Shown: positions 1 through 7,124 of the stretch, piece after piece
Numbering within the stretch: the first letter of the stretch is position 1
Layout: each line of letters begins with the position of its first letter
Assembly (NCBI GenBank): GCA_913009515.1
Contig: CAJVYO010000015.1
Span: 1-13,626, forward strand
Length of the DNA: 13,626 nt
Origin: an uncultured Methylococcaceae bacterium
GTDB lineage: Bacteria; Pseudomonadota; Gammaproteobacteria; Methylococcales; Methylomonadaceae
Reading direction: 5' to 3'
The notes under the pieces: generated by a model
Database searches by the model: none
What the model was told of the DNA's origin: nothing
The model's input: only the letters and a program-made list of their open reading frames with translations
Made by a program: the position numbers and the translations under genes

Positions 1-788
1 AAGTGGGACAAATGGCAGAAGCTTTGGGCGTGCGTGGTTTAATGAATACTCAATTTGCGATTCAAGGTGAAACTATTTATGTTTTAGAGGTTAATCCTAG
101 AGCATCACGTACTGCACCTTTTGTATCGAAAGCCACCGGTTATCCGTTAGCAAAAATTGCAGCCTTATGTATGGCAGGTAAATCATTAAAAGAGCAAGGC
201 ATTACTAAAGAATGTATCCCTGATTATTTCTCGGTGAAAGAAGCGGTGTTTCCGTTTGTTAAATTTCCAGGCGTTGATCCTTTGCTCGGCCCTGAAATGA
301 AATCAACCGGTGAGGTTATGGGCGTAGGTAAAACCTTTGGTGAAGCGTTTGCTAAATCTCAACGGGCATCAGGGGTTGATTTAAGCCGTGGTGGTAAAGC
401 GTTAATTAGTATTCGTGAAGCCGATAAGCCTAAAGTGGTTGAAATCGCTCAACTGTTGATACAGAGCAATTACAGCGTGGTAGCGACTAAAGGTACTGCA
501 AAGATACTTAAAGCAGCGGGTGTGGATTGTGAAGTGGTTTATAAGGTGAATGAAGGCCGTCCGAATACGGTTGATATGATTAAAAATGATGAAATTCAAT
601 TAATCATTAATACCACTGATGGCGTAAAAGCGGTTGCGGATTCATTTACCATGCGTCGTGAGGCGTTACAGCATCATGTGACTTATTACACCACGATGGC
701 AGGTGCGCGTGCGGCTTGTTATGCCTTAGGTGAAAAAGAATCTGTTGATGTGAATTGCTTGCAAGACTTGCATAAAAGTTTGCATTAA
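1..788 (+). CDS. carB: Carbamoyl-phosphate synthase large subunit, C-terminal part
   Basis: This is the last 260 or so residues of the large subunit that makes carbamoyl phosphate from bicarbonate, ammonia and two ATP, feeding pyrimidine and arginine synthesis. The gene is cut by the left window edge; the first in-frame codon (GTG at 3) is an internal Val, not a start. Visible are the end of the second ATP-grasp domain, with the EVNPRASRT strand (fragment residues 29-37) that carries metal and ATP ligands, the conserved FVSKATG and KFPGVDPLLGPEM segments, and then the MGS-like allosteric domain from about residue 132 to the C-terminus. E. coli CarB is about 1073 residues, so roughly three quarters lie outside. 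Similarity to E. coli CarB is continuous, with no frameshift. A strong terminator follows, so greA is not simply the next gene of this transcript. Confidence 0.97.
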   Translation, partial: VGQMAEALGVRGLMNTQFAIQGETIYVLEVNPRASRTAPFVSKATGYPLAKIAALCMAGKSLKEQGITKECIPDYFSVKEAVFPFVKFPGVDPLLGPEMKSTGEVMGVGKTFGEAFAKSQRASGVDLSRGGKALISIREADKPKVVEIAQLLIQSNYSVVATKGTAKILKAAGVDCEVVYKVNEGRPNTVDMIKNDEIQLIINTTDGVKAVADSFTMRREALQHHVTYYTTMAGARAACYALGEKESVDVNCLQDLHKSLH

Positions 789-815
789 TCATTTAAGTTT
801 AATGATTTTCTAAAG

Positions 816-844
816 AAAGGCTGACATTTTTGTTGGCCTTTTTT
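816..844 (+). terminator. Rho-independent terminator after carB
   Basis: A 10-bp stem (816-825 with 832-841, two G-T wobbles) closes a 6-nt loop. It runs into a T tract at 839-844, 27 nt after the carB stop. This is a typical intrinsic terminator and separates carB from greA. Confidence 0.8.
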
Positions 845-888
845 ATTAATACTAGTGTTTATAAAAATAAAAAGAGTTGGAGTTTAGA

Positions 889-1365
889 ATGGATAAGGTA
901 CCTCTTACTGTCGTTGGTGCAGATAAATTACGAGCGGAATTAGATGAATTAAAAACCGTAACCCGCCCGCGTATTGTGCAGGATATTGCAACCGCTCGTG
1001 AGCATGGTGATTTAAAAGAAAATGCGGAATATCATGCCGCTCGTGAGCAGCAGAGTTTTGCTGAAGGCCGTATTAACGAAATTGAATCTAAGTTATCAAA
1101 TGCTCAAATTATCGATGTCACAACGATTGATGCGCAAGGTAAAGTAATTTTTGGTGCAACGGTTGAAATTGAAGATATTAATACTGGCAAGACAAAAACC
1201 TATCAAATTGTCGGGGTTGATGAAGCTGATATTAAGCAGGGTCGTATTTCAGTGAGTTCACCGATTGCTAGAGCGTTGATTCGTAAAGAAGTTGAAGATG
1301 TGGTGATGGTGACAACGCCAGGTGGCGATGTGGAATATGAGATTTTATCGATACAGTATATTTAA
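889..1365 (+). CDS. greA: Transcription elongation factor GreA
   Basis: GreA enters the secondary channel of stalled, backtracked RNA polymerase and stimulates cleavage of the nascent RNA 3' end. The product is 158 residues, the same as E. coli GreA. Residues 1-77 form the N-terminal coiled coil, with the signature AREHGDLKENAEYHAAREQ; the acidic tip residues D41 and E44 are present. Residues 80-158 match the FKBP-like C-terminal domain. ATG 889 is chosen over the in-frame TTG at 877 because GGAG at 879-882 sits 6 nt before it and the resulting N-terminus matches the family. carB-greA adjacency is common in gammaproteobacteria. A TATAAA at 860-865, just past the carB terminator, could be a -10 element, but no good -35 is visible. 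Confidence 0.98.
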   Translation: MDKVPLTVVGADKLRAELDELKTVTRPRIVQDIATAREHGDLKENAEYHAAREQQSFAEGRINEIESKLSNAQIIDVTTIDAQGKVIFGATVEIEDINTGKTKTYQIVGVDEADIKQGRISVSSPIARALIRKEVEDVVMVTTPGGDVEYEILSIQYI

Positions 1366-1386
1366 GATTATCTGAATTTTATAATC

Positions 1387-1411
1387 ATGGGGCATTGTTT
1401 GCCCCATTTTT
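1387..1411 (+). terminator. Rho-independent terminator after greA
   Basis: A perfect GC-rich 7-bp stem (1387-1393 with 1401-1407), a 7-nt loop and a T run at 1407-1411, 21 nt after the greA stop. It lies in the convergent gap between greA and yhbY and ends one base before the yhbY stop codon. On the minus strand the stem is not followed by a T run, so it mainly serves greA. Confidence 0.8.
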
Positions 1412-1720
1412 CTAGTCTCTACGTCTAGGGGCTTGTTTTTTACGTTTAGGTTCCGGCTCAGGCGGTTTTTCACGGTAAATAACGATAATTTGCCCAATGC
1501 TTTGAATTAATTCTGCCTTATTTGATTCGCAGATTTCTTGTTGCATTGTTTTGCGTACATCGCGATCTGCACGCATTTTAATTTTAATCAATGCGTGTAC
1601 ATTGAGTGCAATATCAATTTCTTTATTGACGGCTTCCGTCAGACCTGCATTACCAATCATAATCACTGGCTTTAGCATATGAGCCTGTGTTTTCATTTCT
1701 TTTAGCTGTTCAGATTTCAC
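1412..1720 (-). CDS. yhbY: CRM-domain RNA-binding protein YhbY
   Basis: A small one-domain member of the CRS1/YhbY (CRM) family, which binds RNA and associates with pre-50S ribosomal particles in E. coli. It has 102 residues; E. coli YhbY has 97. The family pattern LKPVxxxGxxGLTE is visible at residues 16-29, including the GNAG loop at 23-26, followed by the conserved HxLIKIK strand (42-48) and a final IGQIIVIYR strand. The tail (about residue 84 onward) is rich in Pro, Glu, Lys and Arg and is probably disordered. The start is GTG at 1720-1718: AAGGA (1732-1728) sits 7 nt upstream and the N-terminal length then matches the family. It is divergent from rlmE with only 61 nt between them, the usual arrangement in this region of gammaproteobacterial genomes. 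Confidence 0.95.
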   Translation of the reverse strand: MKSEQLKEMKTQAHMLKPVIMIGNAGLTEAVNKEIDIALNVHALIKIKMRADRDVRKTMQQEICESNKAELIQSIGQIIVIYREKPPEPEPKRKKQAPRRRD

Positions 1721-1781
1721 TCTGTTTTCCTTAAAATAGATCTTATTTAATTAATTTCGCATAATTTTACACTATAACCCT

Positions 1782-2402
1782 ATGGCACGAACTAAAAGTA
1801 GTAATCAATGGATGCAAGAGCATGTTAACGATGAGTATGTTAAAAAAGCAAAAGCGTTGGGCTATCGTTCGCGGGCAACCTTTAAACTGATTGAAATTAT
1901 TGAAAAAGATAAAATTATTCACTCAGGAATGAATGTCGTGGATTTAGGGGCGGCTCCGGGAGGTTGGTCTGAGTATGTACGTAAAATTGTCGGTAAAAAA
2001 CAAAAGGTGATTGCCTTAGATATTTTGGATATTGATCCAATTGAAGGCGTAGATTTTATTCAGGGTGATTTTCGGGAAGATAGCGTCTATGAACAATTAG
2101 AGTCGGTGCTGGCAGGTGAGCCTATTCATGTGGTGATGTCAGATATGGCACCGAATATCAGTGGTAATAAAGGCATTGATCAGCCGAGTTCTATGTATTT
2201 ATGCGAGTTAGCCTTAGAAGCCGCACAGGGAATGTTGGTCGAAGGCGGCACTTTTTTAGTGAAAGTTTTTCAGGGGACAGGTTTTGATGCCTATAAAAAA
2301 CAAGTGAATGATTGCTTTGATAAAGTATTGATTAGAAAGCCTAAATCGTCACGCCCTCGCAGTAATGAAGTTTATATTTTGGCGAAGGGGTTTAAAAAGT
2401 AA
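1782..2402 (+). CDS. rlmE: 23S rRNA (uridine-2'-O)-methyltransferase RlmE
   Basis: RlmE (FtsJ/RrmJ) methylates the 2'-O of U2552 in the 23S rRNA A-loop using S-adenosylmethionine, a late step of 50S maturation. The 206-residue protein matches E. coli RlmE (209) over its length. The SAM-binding motif VVDLGAAPGGWS is at residues 52-63. The K-D-K-E catalytic tetrad is complete: K35 in FKL, D121 in SDMAPN, K161 in LVKVFQG and E196 in RSNEVY. ATG 1782 gives the family N-terminus (SSNQWMQEH aligns with SSRWLQEH), yet no Shine-Dalgarno is seen upstream. A possible -10 (TATAAC, 1773-1778) ends only 3 nt before the ATG, so the message may be leaderless or nearly so. ftsH follows after 65 nt, as in E. 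coli. Confidence 0.97.
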   Translation: MARTKSSNQWMQEHVNDEYVKKAKALGYRSRATFKLIEIIEKDKIIHSGMNVVDLGAAPGGWSEYVRKIVGKKQKVIALDILDIDPIEGVDFIQGDFREDSVYEQLESVLAGEPIHVVMSDMAPNISGNKGIDQPSSMYLCELALEAAQGMLVEGGTFLVKVFQGTGFDAYKKQVNDCFDKVLIRKPKSSRPRSNEVYILAKGFKK

Positions 2403-2467
2403 AGTACTGTCCTAATGTTAAGGGATTAGTTGATAAAAGATAATAGCCGCTTAGATAGGTGTGAAAA

Positions 2468-4327
2468 TTGAACGATATGCTTAAGAATATAATTTTATGG
2501 GTGGTTATTGCGGTGGTGTTAACCTCCATATTTAATAATTTTTCACCGCGTGAAAGTCAAAATAAAACCGTTATTTCCTATTCACAATTTATTGATGCAG
2601 TGAAGGCAGGACAAATTAATGATGTGATTTTAGATGACCAACAAGGCATCAGAGGGCATCTGCAAAGTGGTGATAGATTTAGTTCTTATGCACCGAATGA
2701 TCCGCATTTAGTCGATGATTTATTAGAGCATGGGGTGCAAATTAAAGCCCAACCTGCTGATGAAGAATCGATGTTGATGCAAATTTTTATTTCATGGTTT
2801 CCGATGATTTTATTAATTGGGGTATGGATTTTCTTTATGCGTCAAATGCAGGGCGGTGGCAAAGGCAATCCGATGAGTTTTGGCAAAAGTAAAGCCAGAA
2901 TGATGGAAGAAGATGCTATTAAAGTGGCCTTTAAGGATGTTGCGGGCTGTGATGAAGCGAAAGAAGAAGTCGCTGAAATGGTGGACTTTTTAAAAGACCC
3001 CACTAAATATCAAAAATTAGGGGCTAAAATCCCGCGTGGTGCATTATTAGTAGGACCACCCGGAACAGGAAAGACCTTACTTGCAAAAGCGATTGCAGGT
3101 GAGGCGAAAGTGCCATTTTTTACTATTTCAGGCTCTGATTTTGTCGAGATGTTTGTTGGGGTGGGAGCATCTCGTGTGCGAGATATGTTTGAGAAAGCTA
3201 AAAGTCATGCGCCGTGTATTATTTTTATTGATGAAATTGATGCCGTAGGTAGAAAGCGTGGCGGTGGTGGTGTCGGTGGTGGTAATGATGAGCGTGAACA
3301 AACCTTAAACCAGCTTTTGGTTGAGATGGATGGTTTTGATGATAATGAAGGCGTTATCGTGGTAGCCGCGACTAATCGTGCTGATGTATTAGATGCCGCT
3401 TTATTACGTCCTGGTCGATTTGATAGACAAATCACAGTGAGTTTGCCAGATGTAAAAGGGCGAGAACAAATTTTAGGTGTGCATATGGGCAAAGTGCCTG
3501 CAGCTGATGATGTGAATGTTAAATATATTGCTCAGGGAACGCCGGGTTTTTCAGGCGCAGATTTGGCCAATTTAGTCAATGAAGCGGCTTTATATGCAGC
3601 ACGTTTGAATAAACGCGTTGTGAATATGTTTGATATGGAAAAGGCGAAAGATAAATTGATTATGGGGGCTGAGAAGCATTCGATGGTCATGGATGAAAAA
3701 GAAAAGAAAATGACCGCTTACCATGAAGCCGGTCATGCGATTGTTGGTTTACTAGTACCTGAACATGATCCTGTTTATAAGGTCAGTATTATGCCGCGTG
3801 GACGGGCGTTAGGGGTAACGATGTTCTTACCTGAAAAAGACCAATACAGTGCCAGTAAATGTAAGTTAGATAGCATGATTTCGAGCTTATATGGCGGGCG
3901 GATTGCGGAAGCTCAAATTTTTGGTTGGGAGCAAGTATCTACTGGGGCATCAAATGATATTGAACGTGCGACAGAATTAGCACGGAATATGGTCACTAAA
4001 TGGGGCTTGTCAGAGCTTTTAGGGCCTTTAGCGTATAGTGAAGAGCAAGGTGAACAATTTTTAGGTTATGGCACCTCGCCGCATAAGCAAGTGGGTGAAG
4101 AAACCTCACATGCGATTGATAAAGAAATTCGTGAAGTGATTGATAGAAATTATCAGCGTGCTGAAACATTATTAAAAGACAATGAAGATATTTTACATAG
4201 TATGTCAGCGGCATTAATGAAATATGAAACTATTGATAAAAAACAATTAGAAGATTTAATGGCACGGATTGAGGTGCGTGAACCTGATGGTTGGAATGAG
4301 CCCGTTAGACCTATTGCCACTAAATAA
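2468..4327 (+). CDS. ftsH: ATP-dependent zinc metalloprotease FtsH
   Basis: FtsH is an inner-membrane AAA+ protease that extracts and degrades membrane proteins and short-lived regulators; in E. coli these include LpxC and sigma32. The 619 residues run: TM helix at about 8-23, periplasmic domain 24-105, TM helix 106-124, AAA+ domain 150-395 and M41 peptidase domain to the end. Walker A is GPPGTGKT (196-203), Walker B IIFIDEID (251-258), and the second region of homology is around ATNRADVLDAALLRPGRFDR (301-320). The zinc site is HEAGH (419-423) plus D497 in SNDIE. TTG 2468 is preferred to ATG 2477: AGGTG (2457-2461) is 6 nt from the TTG but 15 nt from the ATG, and an MNDM start is common in related FtsH proteins. 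The tail is about 25 residues shorter than in E. coli. glmM follows after 25 nt, with no folP between. Confidence 0.98.
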   Translation: MNDMLKNIILWVVIAVVLTSIFNNFSPRESQNKTVISYSQFIDAVKAGQINDVILDDQQGIRGHLQSGDRFSSYAPNDPHLVDDLLEHGVQIKAQPADEESMLMQIFISWFPMILLIGVWIFFMRQMQGGGKGNPMSFGKSKARMMEEDAIKVAFKDVAGCDEAKEEVAEMVDFLKDPTKYQKLGAKIPRGALLVGPPGTGKTLLAKAIAGEAKVPFFTISGSDFVEMFVGVGASRVRDMFEKAKSHAPCIIFIDEIDAVGRKRGGGGVGGGNDEREQTLNQLLVEMDGFDDNEGVIVVAATNRADVLDAALLRPGRFDRQITVSLPDVKGREQILGVHMGKVPAADDVNVKYIAQGTPGFSGADLANLVNEAALYAARLNKRVVNMFDMEKAKDKLIMGAEKHSMVMDEKEKKMTAYHEAGHAIVGLLVPEHDPVYKVSIMPRGRALGVTMFLPEKDQYSASKCKLDSMISSLYGGRIAEAQIFGWEQVSTGASNDIERATELARNMVTKWGLSELLGPLAYSEEQGEQFLGYGTSPHKQVGEETSHAIDKEIREVIDRNYQRAETLLKDNEDILHSMSAALMKYETIDKKQLEDLMARIEVREPDGWNEPVRPIATK

Positions 4328-4352
4328 TTATCGGATATAAGGGAATAAATTG

Positions 4353-5693
4353 ATGAGTAAAAAATATTTTGGAACAGATGGTATTCGTGGCAAAGTAGGT
4401 GAACATCCGATTACCCCCGATTTTTTTCTTAAATTGGGCTGGGCGACCGGACAGGTCTTTGCTGAAGAAGGTATAGGCATGGTCTTGATTGGCAAAGATA
4501 CGCGTATTTCAGGCTATATGTTTGAATCGGCTTTAGAGGCAGGTTTATCAGCAGCCGGTGTTGATACGCATTTGTTAGGGCCGATGCCAACGCCTGCGAT
4601 TGCGTATTTAACGCGTACGTTACGAGCCAAAGCAGGGATTGTGATTAGTGCGTCTCATAATTCATATTATGATAATGGCATTAAGTTTTTTTCATCAGAG
4701 GGTACAAAATTGCCCGATGATTTAGAACATAAAATTGAATATTATTTAGACCAGCCGATGACCACGGTTGAATCGGCTAATTTAGGCCGAGCAAAACGTA
4801 TTGGTGATGCGGCAGGCCGCTATATTGAATTTTGTAAATCAACGATTCCTTCAAGCATGGATTTTAAAAACCTGAGAATTGTGGTCGATTGTGCGAATGG
4901 TTCTACTTATCATATTGCACCGCATGTTTTTACTGAAATTGGCGCGGAGGTGATTAGTATTGGTGCAGAGCCGAATGGTCTAAATATTAATGAAGACTGT
5001 GGGGCAACGAAACCGGAACAGTTACAAAAAGCGGTGATTGAATATCGAGCTGATTTAGGGATTGCTTTAGATGGTGATGGCGATCGTTTAATCATGGTTG
5101 ATAATAAAGGCGAGGTGGTTGATGGCGATGAGTTGATTTTTATTATTGCCAAGGCATTAAAAACCGCAGGCAAATTAAAAGCACCGGTTATCGGTACGTT
5201 GATGAGTAATTTAGGCATGGAACATGCACTGAAAAAACTTAAAGTTGATTTAATCAGAGCGAATGTCGGTGATCGTTATGTGATGGCATTAATGAAGGAG
5301 CATAACAGCATTTTAGGCGGCGAAGGTTCAGGGCATATTATTTGTTTAGATAAAACCACCACCGGTGATGGTGTGGTGTCGGCTTTGCAAGTATTAGCGG
5401 AAATTAATCGTACAGGACAGAGCTTGCATGAGCTTAAATCTCAAATGTGTAAATATCCACAAATATTAGTCAATGTTCGTATCACTAAAAAAGTAGATTT
5501 AGCACAGCATGAAGGCATTCAAGCGGCGGTTAAAATAGTTGAAAAGGCGTTAGGGGATAAGGGCAGAGTATTATTACGTGCTTCGGGTACCGAGCCTTTA
5601 ATTCGTGTGATGGTAGAAGGCAGTGATGCTGATGCGGTTAAACGATATGCTCATCAGCTTGCCGATGATGTGCGTAATGCAATTGAGGCTTGA
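4353..5693 (+). CDS. glmM: Phosphoglucosamine mutase GlmM
   Basis: GlmM interconverts glucosamine 6-phosphate and glucosamine 1-phosphate in the cytoplasm, a step toward UDP-GlcNAc for peptidoglycan and lipopolysaccharide. Its 446 residues compare with 445 in E. coli. The N-terminal signature is KYFGTDGIRG. The phosphoserine loop ISASHN is at 98-103, with S101 in the position of E. coli S102. The Mg2+ loop DGDGDR is at 240-245, the sugar-binding GGEGSGH at 322-328, and the phosphate-binding RASGTEPLIR at 409-418. ATG 4353 is chosen over the adjacent in-frame TTG (4350) because it gives the family N-terminus and lies 8 nt after AAGGGA (4339-4344). The 25-nt gap to ftsH suggests cotranscription. 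Confidence 0.98.
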   Translation: MSKKYFGTDGIRGKVGEHPITPDFFLKLGWATGQVFAEEGIGMVLIGKDTRISGYMFESALEAGLSAAGVDTHLLGPMPTPAIAYLTRTLRAKAGIVISASHNSYYDNGIKFFSSEGTKLPDDLEHKIEYYLDQPMTTVESANLGRAKRIGDAAGRYIEFCKSTIPSSMDFKNLRIVVDCANGSTYHIAPHVFTEIGAEVISIGAEPNGLNINEDCGATKPEQLQKAVIEYRADLGIALDGDGDRLIMVDNKGEVVDGDELIFIIAKALKTAGKLKAPVIGTLMSNLGMEHALKKLKVDLIRANVGDRYVMALMKEHNSILGGEGSGHIICLDKTTTGDGVVSALQVLAEINRTGQSLHELKSQMCKYPQILVNVRITKKVDLAQHEGIQAAVKIVEKALGDKGRVLLRASGTEPLIRVMVEGSDADAVKRYAHQLADDVRNAIEA

Positions 5694-5718
5694 AATATTT
5701 TAATATAATAGCTATTAT
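5690..5718 (+). promoter_or_regulatory. Predicted sigma70 promoter for tpiA-secG-tRNA-Leu
   Basis: TTGAAA (5690-5695) and TATTAT (5713-5718) are each 5/6 matches to consensus and are separated by exactly 17 nt. The predicted start is near 5725, about 20 nt before the tpiA ATG. The -35 overlaps the glmM stop codon. The -10 lies in a perfect 16-bp palindrome (5704-5719) that also contains a consensus TATAAT at 5704-5709. Seen in sequence only; activity is inferred. Confidence 0.6.
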
Positions 5719-5744
5719 AGACGGTTTATTATCTGGAGATTGCA

Positions 5745-6497
5745 ATGCGTCGTGGTTTAGTCATCGGGAATTGGAAGATGAGTGTTAACCGGCAAAGTGC
5801 AATTGAATTAGTCGATGCTATTATCGCTAATTTAGCAGTGACCTCAGCAGAAGTGGTGGTTTGTCCGCCTTACCTGTATATTCCAGAAGTGAGTCAACAT
5901 ATTAAAAATACCGATTTAGTGATTGGCGCACAAAATGTTGCGGCACATGAAACGGGCGCTTATACCGGCGAAATTTCAGCACGGATGTTGAAAGAATTTA
6001 ATTGCAAGTATGCGATTGTGGGGCATTCAGAGTGTCGGGCTTATTCAGATTACACTAATATTTCTGTTGCCAAGCGTTTCTGTTTAGCGGTTGCTGAAGG
6101 CATTATTCCTATTTTAAGTACTACGGAAACCTTAGCAGAACGTGAAAGCGGTAAAACGTTTGATGTGATAGCAGAGCAATTAAATGCTGTGATTGATATG
6201 GCAGGTATTGAAAGTTTTAAAAATGCGGTGTTATCCTACGAACCTTTATGGGCGATAGGCACAGGAAAAACCGCAACAGGTGAACAAGCTCAAGAAGTGC
6301 ATGGGTTTATTCGCCAGTTAATCGCGGATAAAAATCCAGATATTGCTCATAATATTCAGATTTTATATGGCGGTAGTGTGAAGCCTGATAATGTACAAGA
6401 TTTGTTAAAAATGCCGGATATAGATGGTGTTTTAGTGGGGGGAGCTTCCTTGTCGGCAGACTCTTTTTTAAAGATTTATTCTTCATTTCAAAAGTAA
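5745..6497 (+). CDS. tpiA: Triosephosphate isomerase (divergent)
   Basis: TpiA interconverts dihydroxyacetone phosphate and glyceraldehyde 3-phosphate. The protein has 250 residues, within the normal range, and the TIM-barrel motifs run in order. K11 (GNWK), H94 (GHSE), E166 (YEPLWAIGTGK), the loop-6 hinge, YGGS at 208-211 and GG at 232-233 are all present, so activity is expected. Several normally near-invariant positions are changed: the NG after NWKM is SV (13-14), HSERR reads HSECR (C97), the Glu corresponding to E. coli E104 is Tyr (Y103), and CIGE reads STTE (125-128). ATG 5745 follows GGAG (5735-5738) at 6 nt. It starts the unit tpiA-secG-tRNA-Leu and has its own predicted promoter. 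The identity is secure; the divergence is unusual. Confidence 0.95.
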   Translation: MRRGLVIGNWKMSVNRQSAIELVDAIIANLAVTSAEVVVCPPYLYIPEVSQHIKNTDLVIGAQNVAAHETGAYTGEISARMLKEFNCKYAIVGHSECRAYSDYTNISVAKRFCLAVAEGIIPILSTTETLAERESGKTFDVIAEQLNAVIDMAGIESFKNAVLSYEPLWAIGTGKTATGEQAQEVHGFIRQLIADKNPDIAHNIQILYGGSVKPDNVQDLLKMPDIDGVLVGGASLSADSFLKIYSSFQK

Positions 6498-6502
6498 TAA
6501 AA

Positions 6503-6889
6503 ATGTATCAAATTGTTATAATAGGTCATGTTTTAGTGGGTTTAGCTGTTATTGGCTTAGTATTAATACAGCACGGAAAAGGTGCGGATGCAGGTGCTGC
6601 ATTCGGTAGTGGTTCTTCTGGCAGTGTGTTTGGTGCTCAGGGCTCCTCTTCATTTTTATCGCGTGCAACCGGTATTTTAGCAGCAGTATTTTTCTCAACT
6701 AGCTTAGGATTAGCCGTGATGAGTGGTCATGTTGATGATACCGATATTATGGATATGCCGATAGATAAAATCAGCGATGCAGTACCCGTTGTTGAAGGTG
6801 AACAGCCTGCTATTATTGAAAAAATAGTCACACCTGTTCCTGTGATTGAAGAACTTCCTACGATTGTAGATGAAGTAGTAATACCTTAA
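6503..6889 (+). CDS. secG: Protein translocase subunit SecG
   Basis: SecG is the small auxiliary subunit of the SecYEG translocon in the inner membrane. The 128-residue protein has two hydrophobic helices (about 3-22 and 57-75). They are joined by the family's Gly/Ser-rich loop, which includes QHGKGADAGAAFG and the GSSGSVFGAQGSSSFLSR stretch that aligns with E. coli SecG. The C-terminal tail (about 77-128) is longer than in E. coli (110 residues in total) and rich in Val, Pro, Asp and Glu; such tails vary widely. The start lies 5 nt after the tpiA stop with no obvious Shine-Dalgarno, which suggests translational coupling. tRNA-Leu begins 7 nt after the stop, the same secG-tRNA-Leu order as in E. 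coli. Confidence 0.95.
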   Translation: MYQIVIIGHVLVGLAVIGLVLIQHGKGADAGAAFGSGSSGSVFGAQGSSSFLSRATGILAAVFFSTSLGLAVMSGHVDDTDIMDMPIDKISDAVPVVEGEQPAIIEKIVTPVPVIEELPTIVDEVVIP

Positions 6890-6896
6890 AAAATAA

Positions 6897-6981
6897 GCCG
6901 ATGTGGTGAAACTGGTAGACACGCCATCTTGAGGGGGTGGTGACTTAGGTCGTGGCGGTTCAAATCCGCCCATCGGCACCA
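6897..6981 (+). tRNA. tRNA-Leu (anticodon GAG)
   Basis: An 85-nt class II tRNA. The acceptor stem pairs 6897-6903 with 6971-6977, followed by discriminator A and an encoded CCA (6978-6981). The anticodon stem CCATC/GGTGG encloses a TTGAGGG loop with GAG at 6931-6933. The long variable arm (GAC/GTC stem, TTAG loop) and the T arm (GGCGG, TTCAAAT, CCGCC) are complete. GAG reads CUC and CUU. It lies 7 nt after secG, so it is probably processed from the tpiA-secG transcript. Confidence 0.97.
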
Positions 6982-6992
6982 AATATAATGAG

Positions 6993-7028
6993 AAAGCCCA
7001 ATATTCTAGAATGTTGGGCTTTTTTTTT
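6993..7028 (+). terminator. Strong Rho-independent terminator after tRNA-Leu
   Basis: A 13-bp stem (6993-7005 with 7010-7022, one G-T wobble) carries a CTAG tetraloop and ends in nine T (7020-7028). It closes the tpiA-secG-tRNA-Leu unit, so the downstream carbonic anhydrase gene needs its own promoter. Confidence 0.92.
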
Positions 7029-7080
7029 GATTGATTGCCATTACGTTTTTTGCTTAAGAAAAATGGTAAGATAAATCACT

Positions 7081-7090
7081 GATAATCATT
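7081..7090. promoter_or_regulatory. Weak Fur-box-like core
   Basis: GATAATCATT upstream of the carbonic anhydrase gene matches the core of the Fur consensus. Over the full 19-bp site (7075-7093) I count about 13 matches. In AT-rich DNA this can arise by chance, so it is only a candidate operator. Confidence 0.15.
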
Positions 7091-7124
7091 GCCTCTTTAT
7101 TTTTATTCTACGGTATAAAATCAA

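Noticed and set aside
877..888. Upstream TTG start for greA
   Set aside because: It overlaps the Shine-Dalgarno GGAG and would add four residues not found in the family.
1387..1411. Bidirectional terminator for greA and yhbY
   Set aside because: The T run is on the plus strand only; the minus-strand side lacks a T tract after the stem.
3256..3288. Gly-rich GGT repeat in ftsH as a possible microsatellite or frameshift site
   Set aside because: It encodes the normal Gly-rich loop after the FtsH Walker B motif, and the frame is intact on both sides.
3205..3492. Minus-strand open frame opposite ftsH
   Set aside because: It lies opposite the Walker B and SRH motifs of ftsH, and its composition (Pro/Ser/Thr runs) mirrors the Gly-rich sense strand.
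6897..6981. tRNA-Leu as the attachment site of an integrated island
   Set aside because: No second copy of the tRNA 3' end and no integrase or transposase gene was found in the window.
6710..6982. Minus-strand open frame across the tRNA and secG tail
   Set aside because: Its N-terminus is the antisense translation of tRNA-Leu, a well-known source of spurious proteins, and the rest is antisense to secG.
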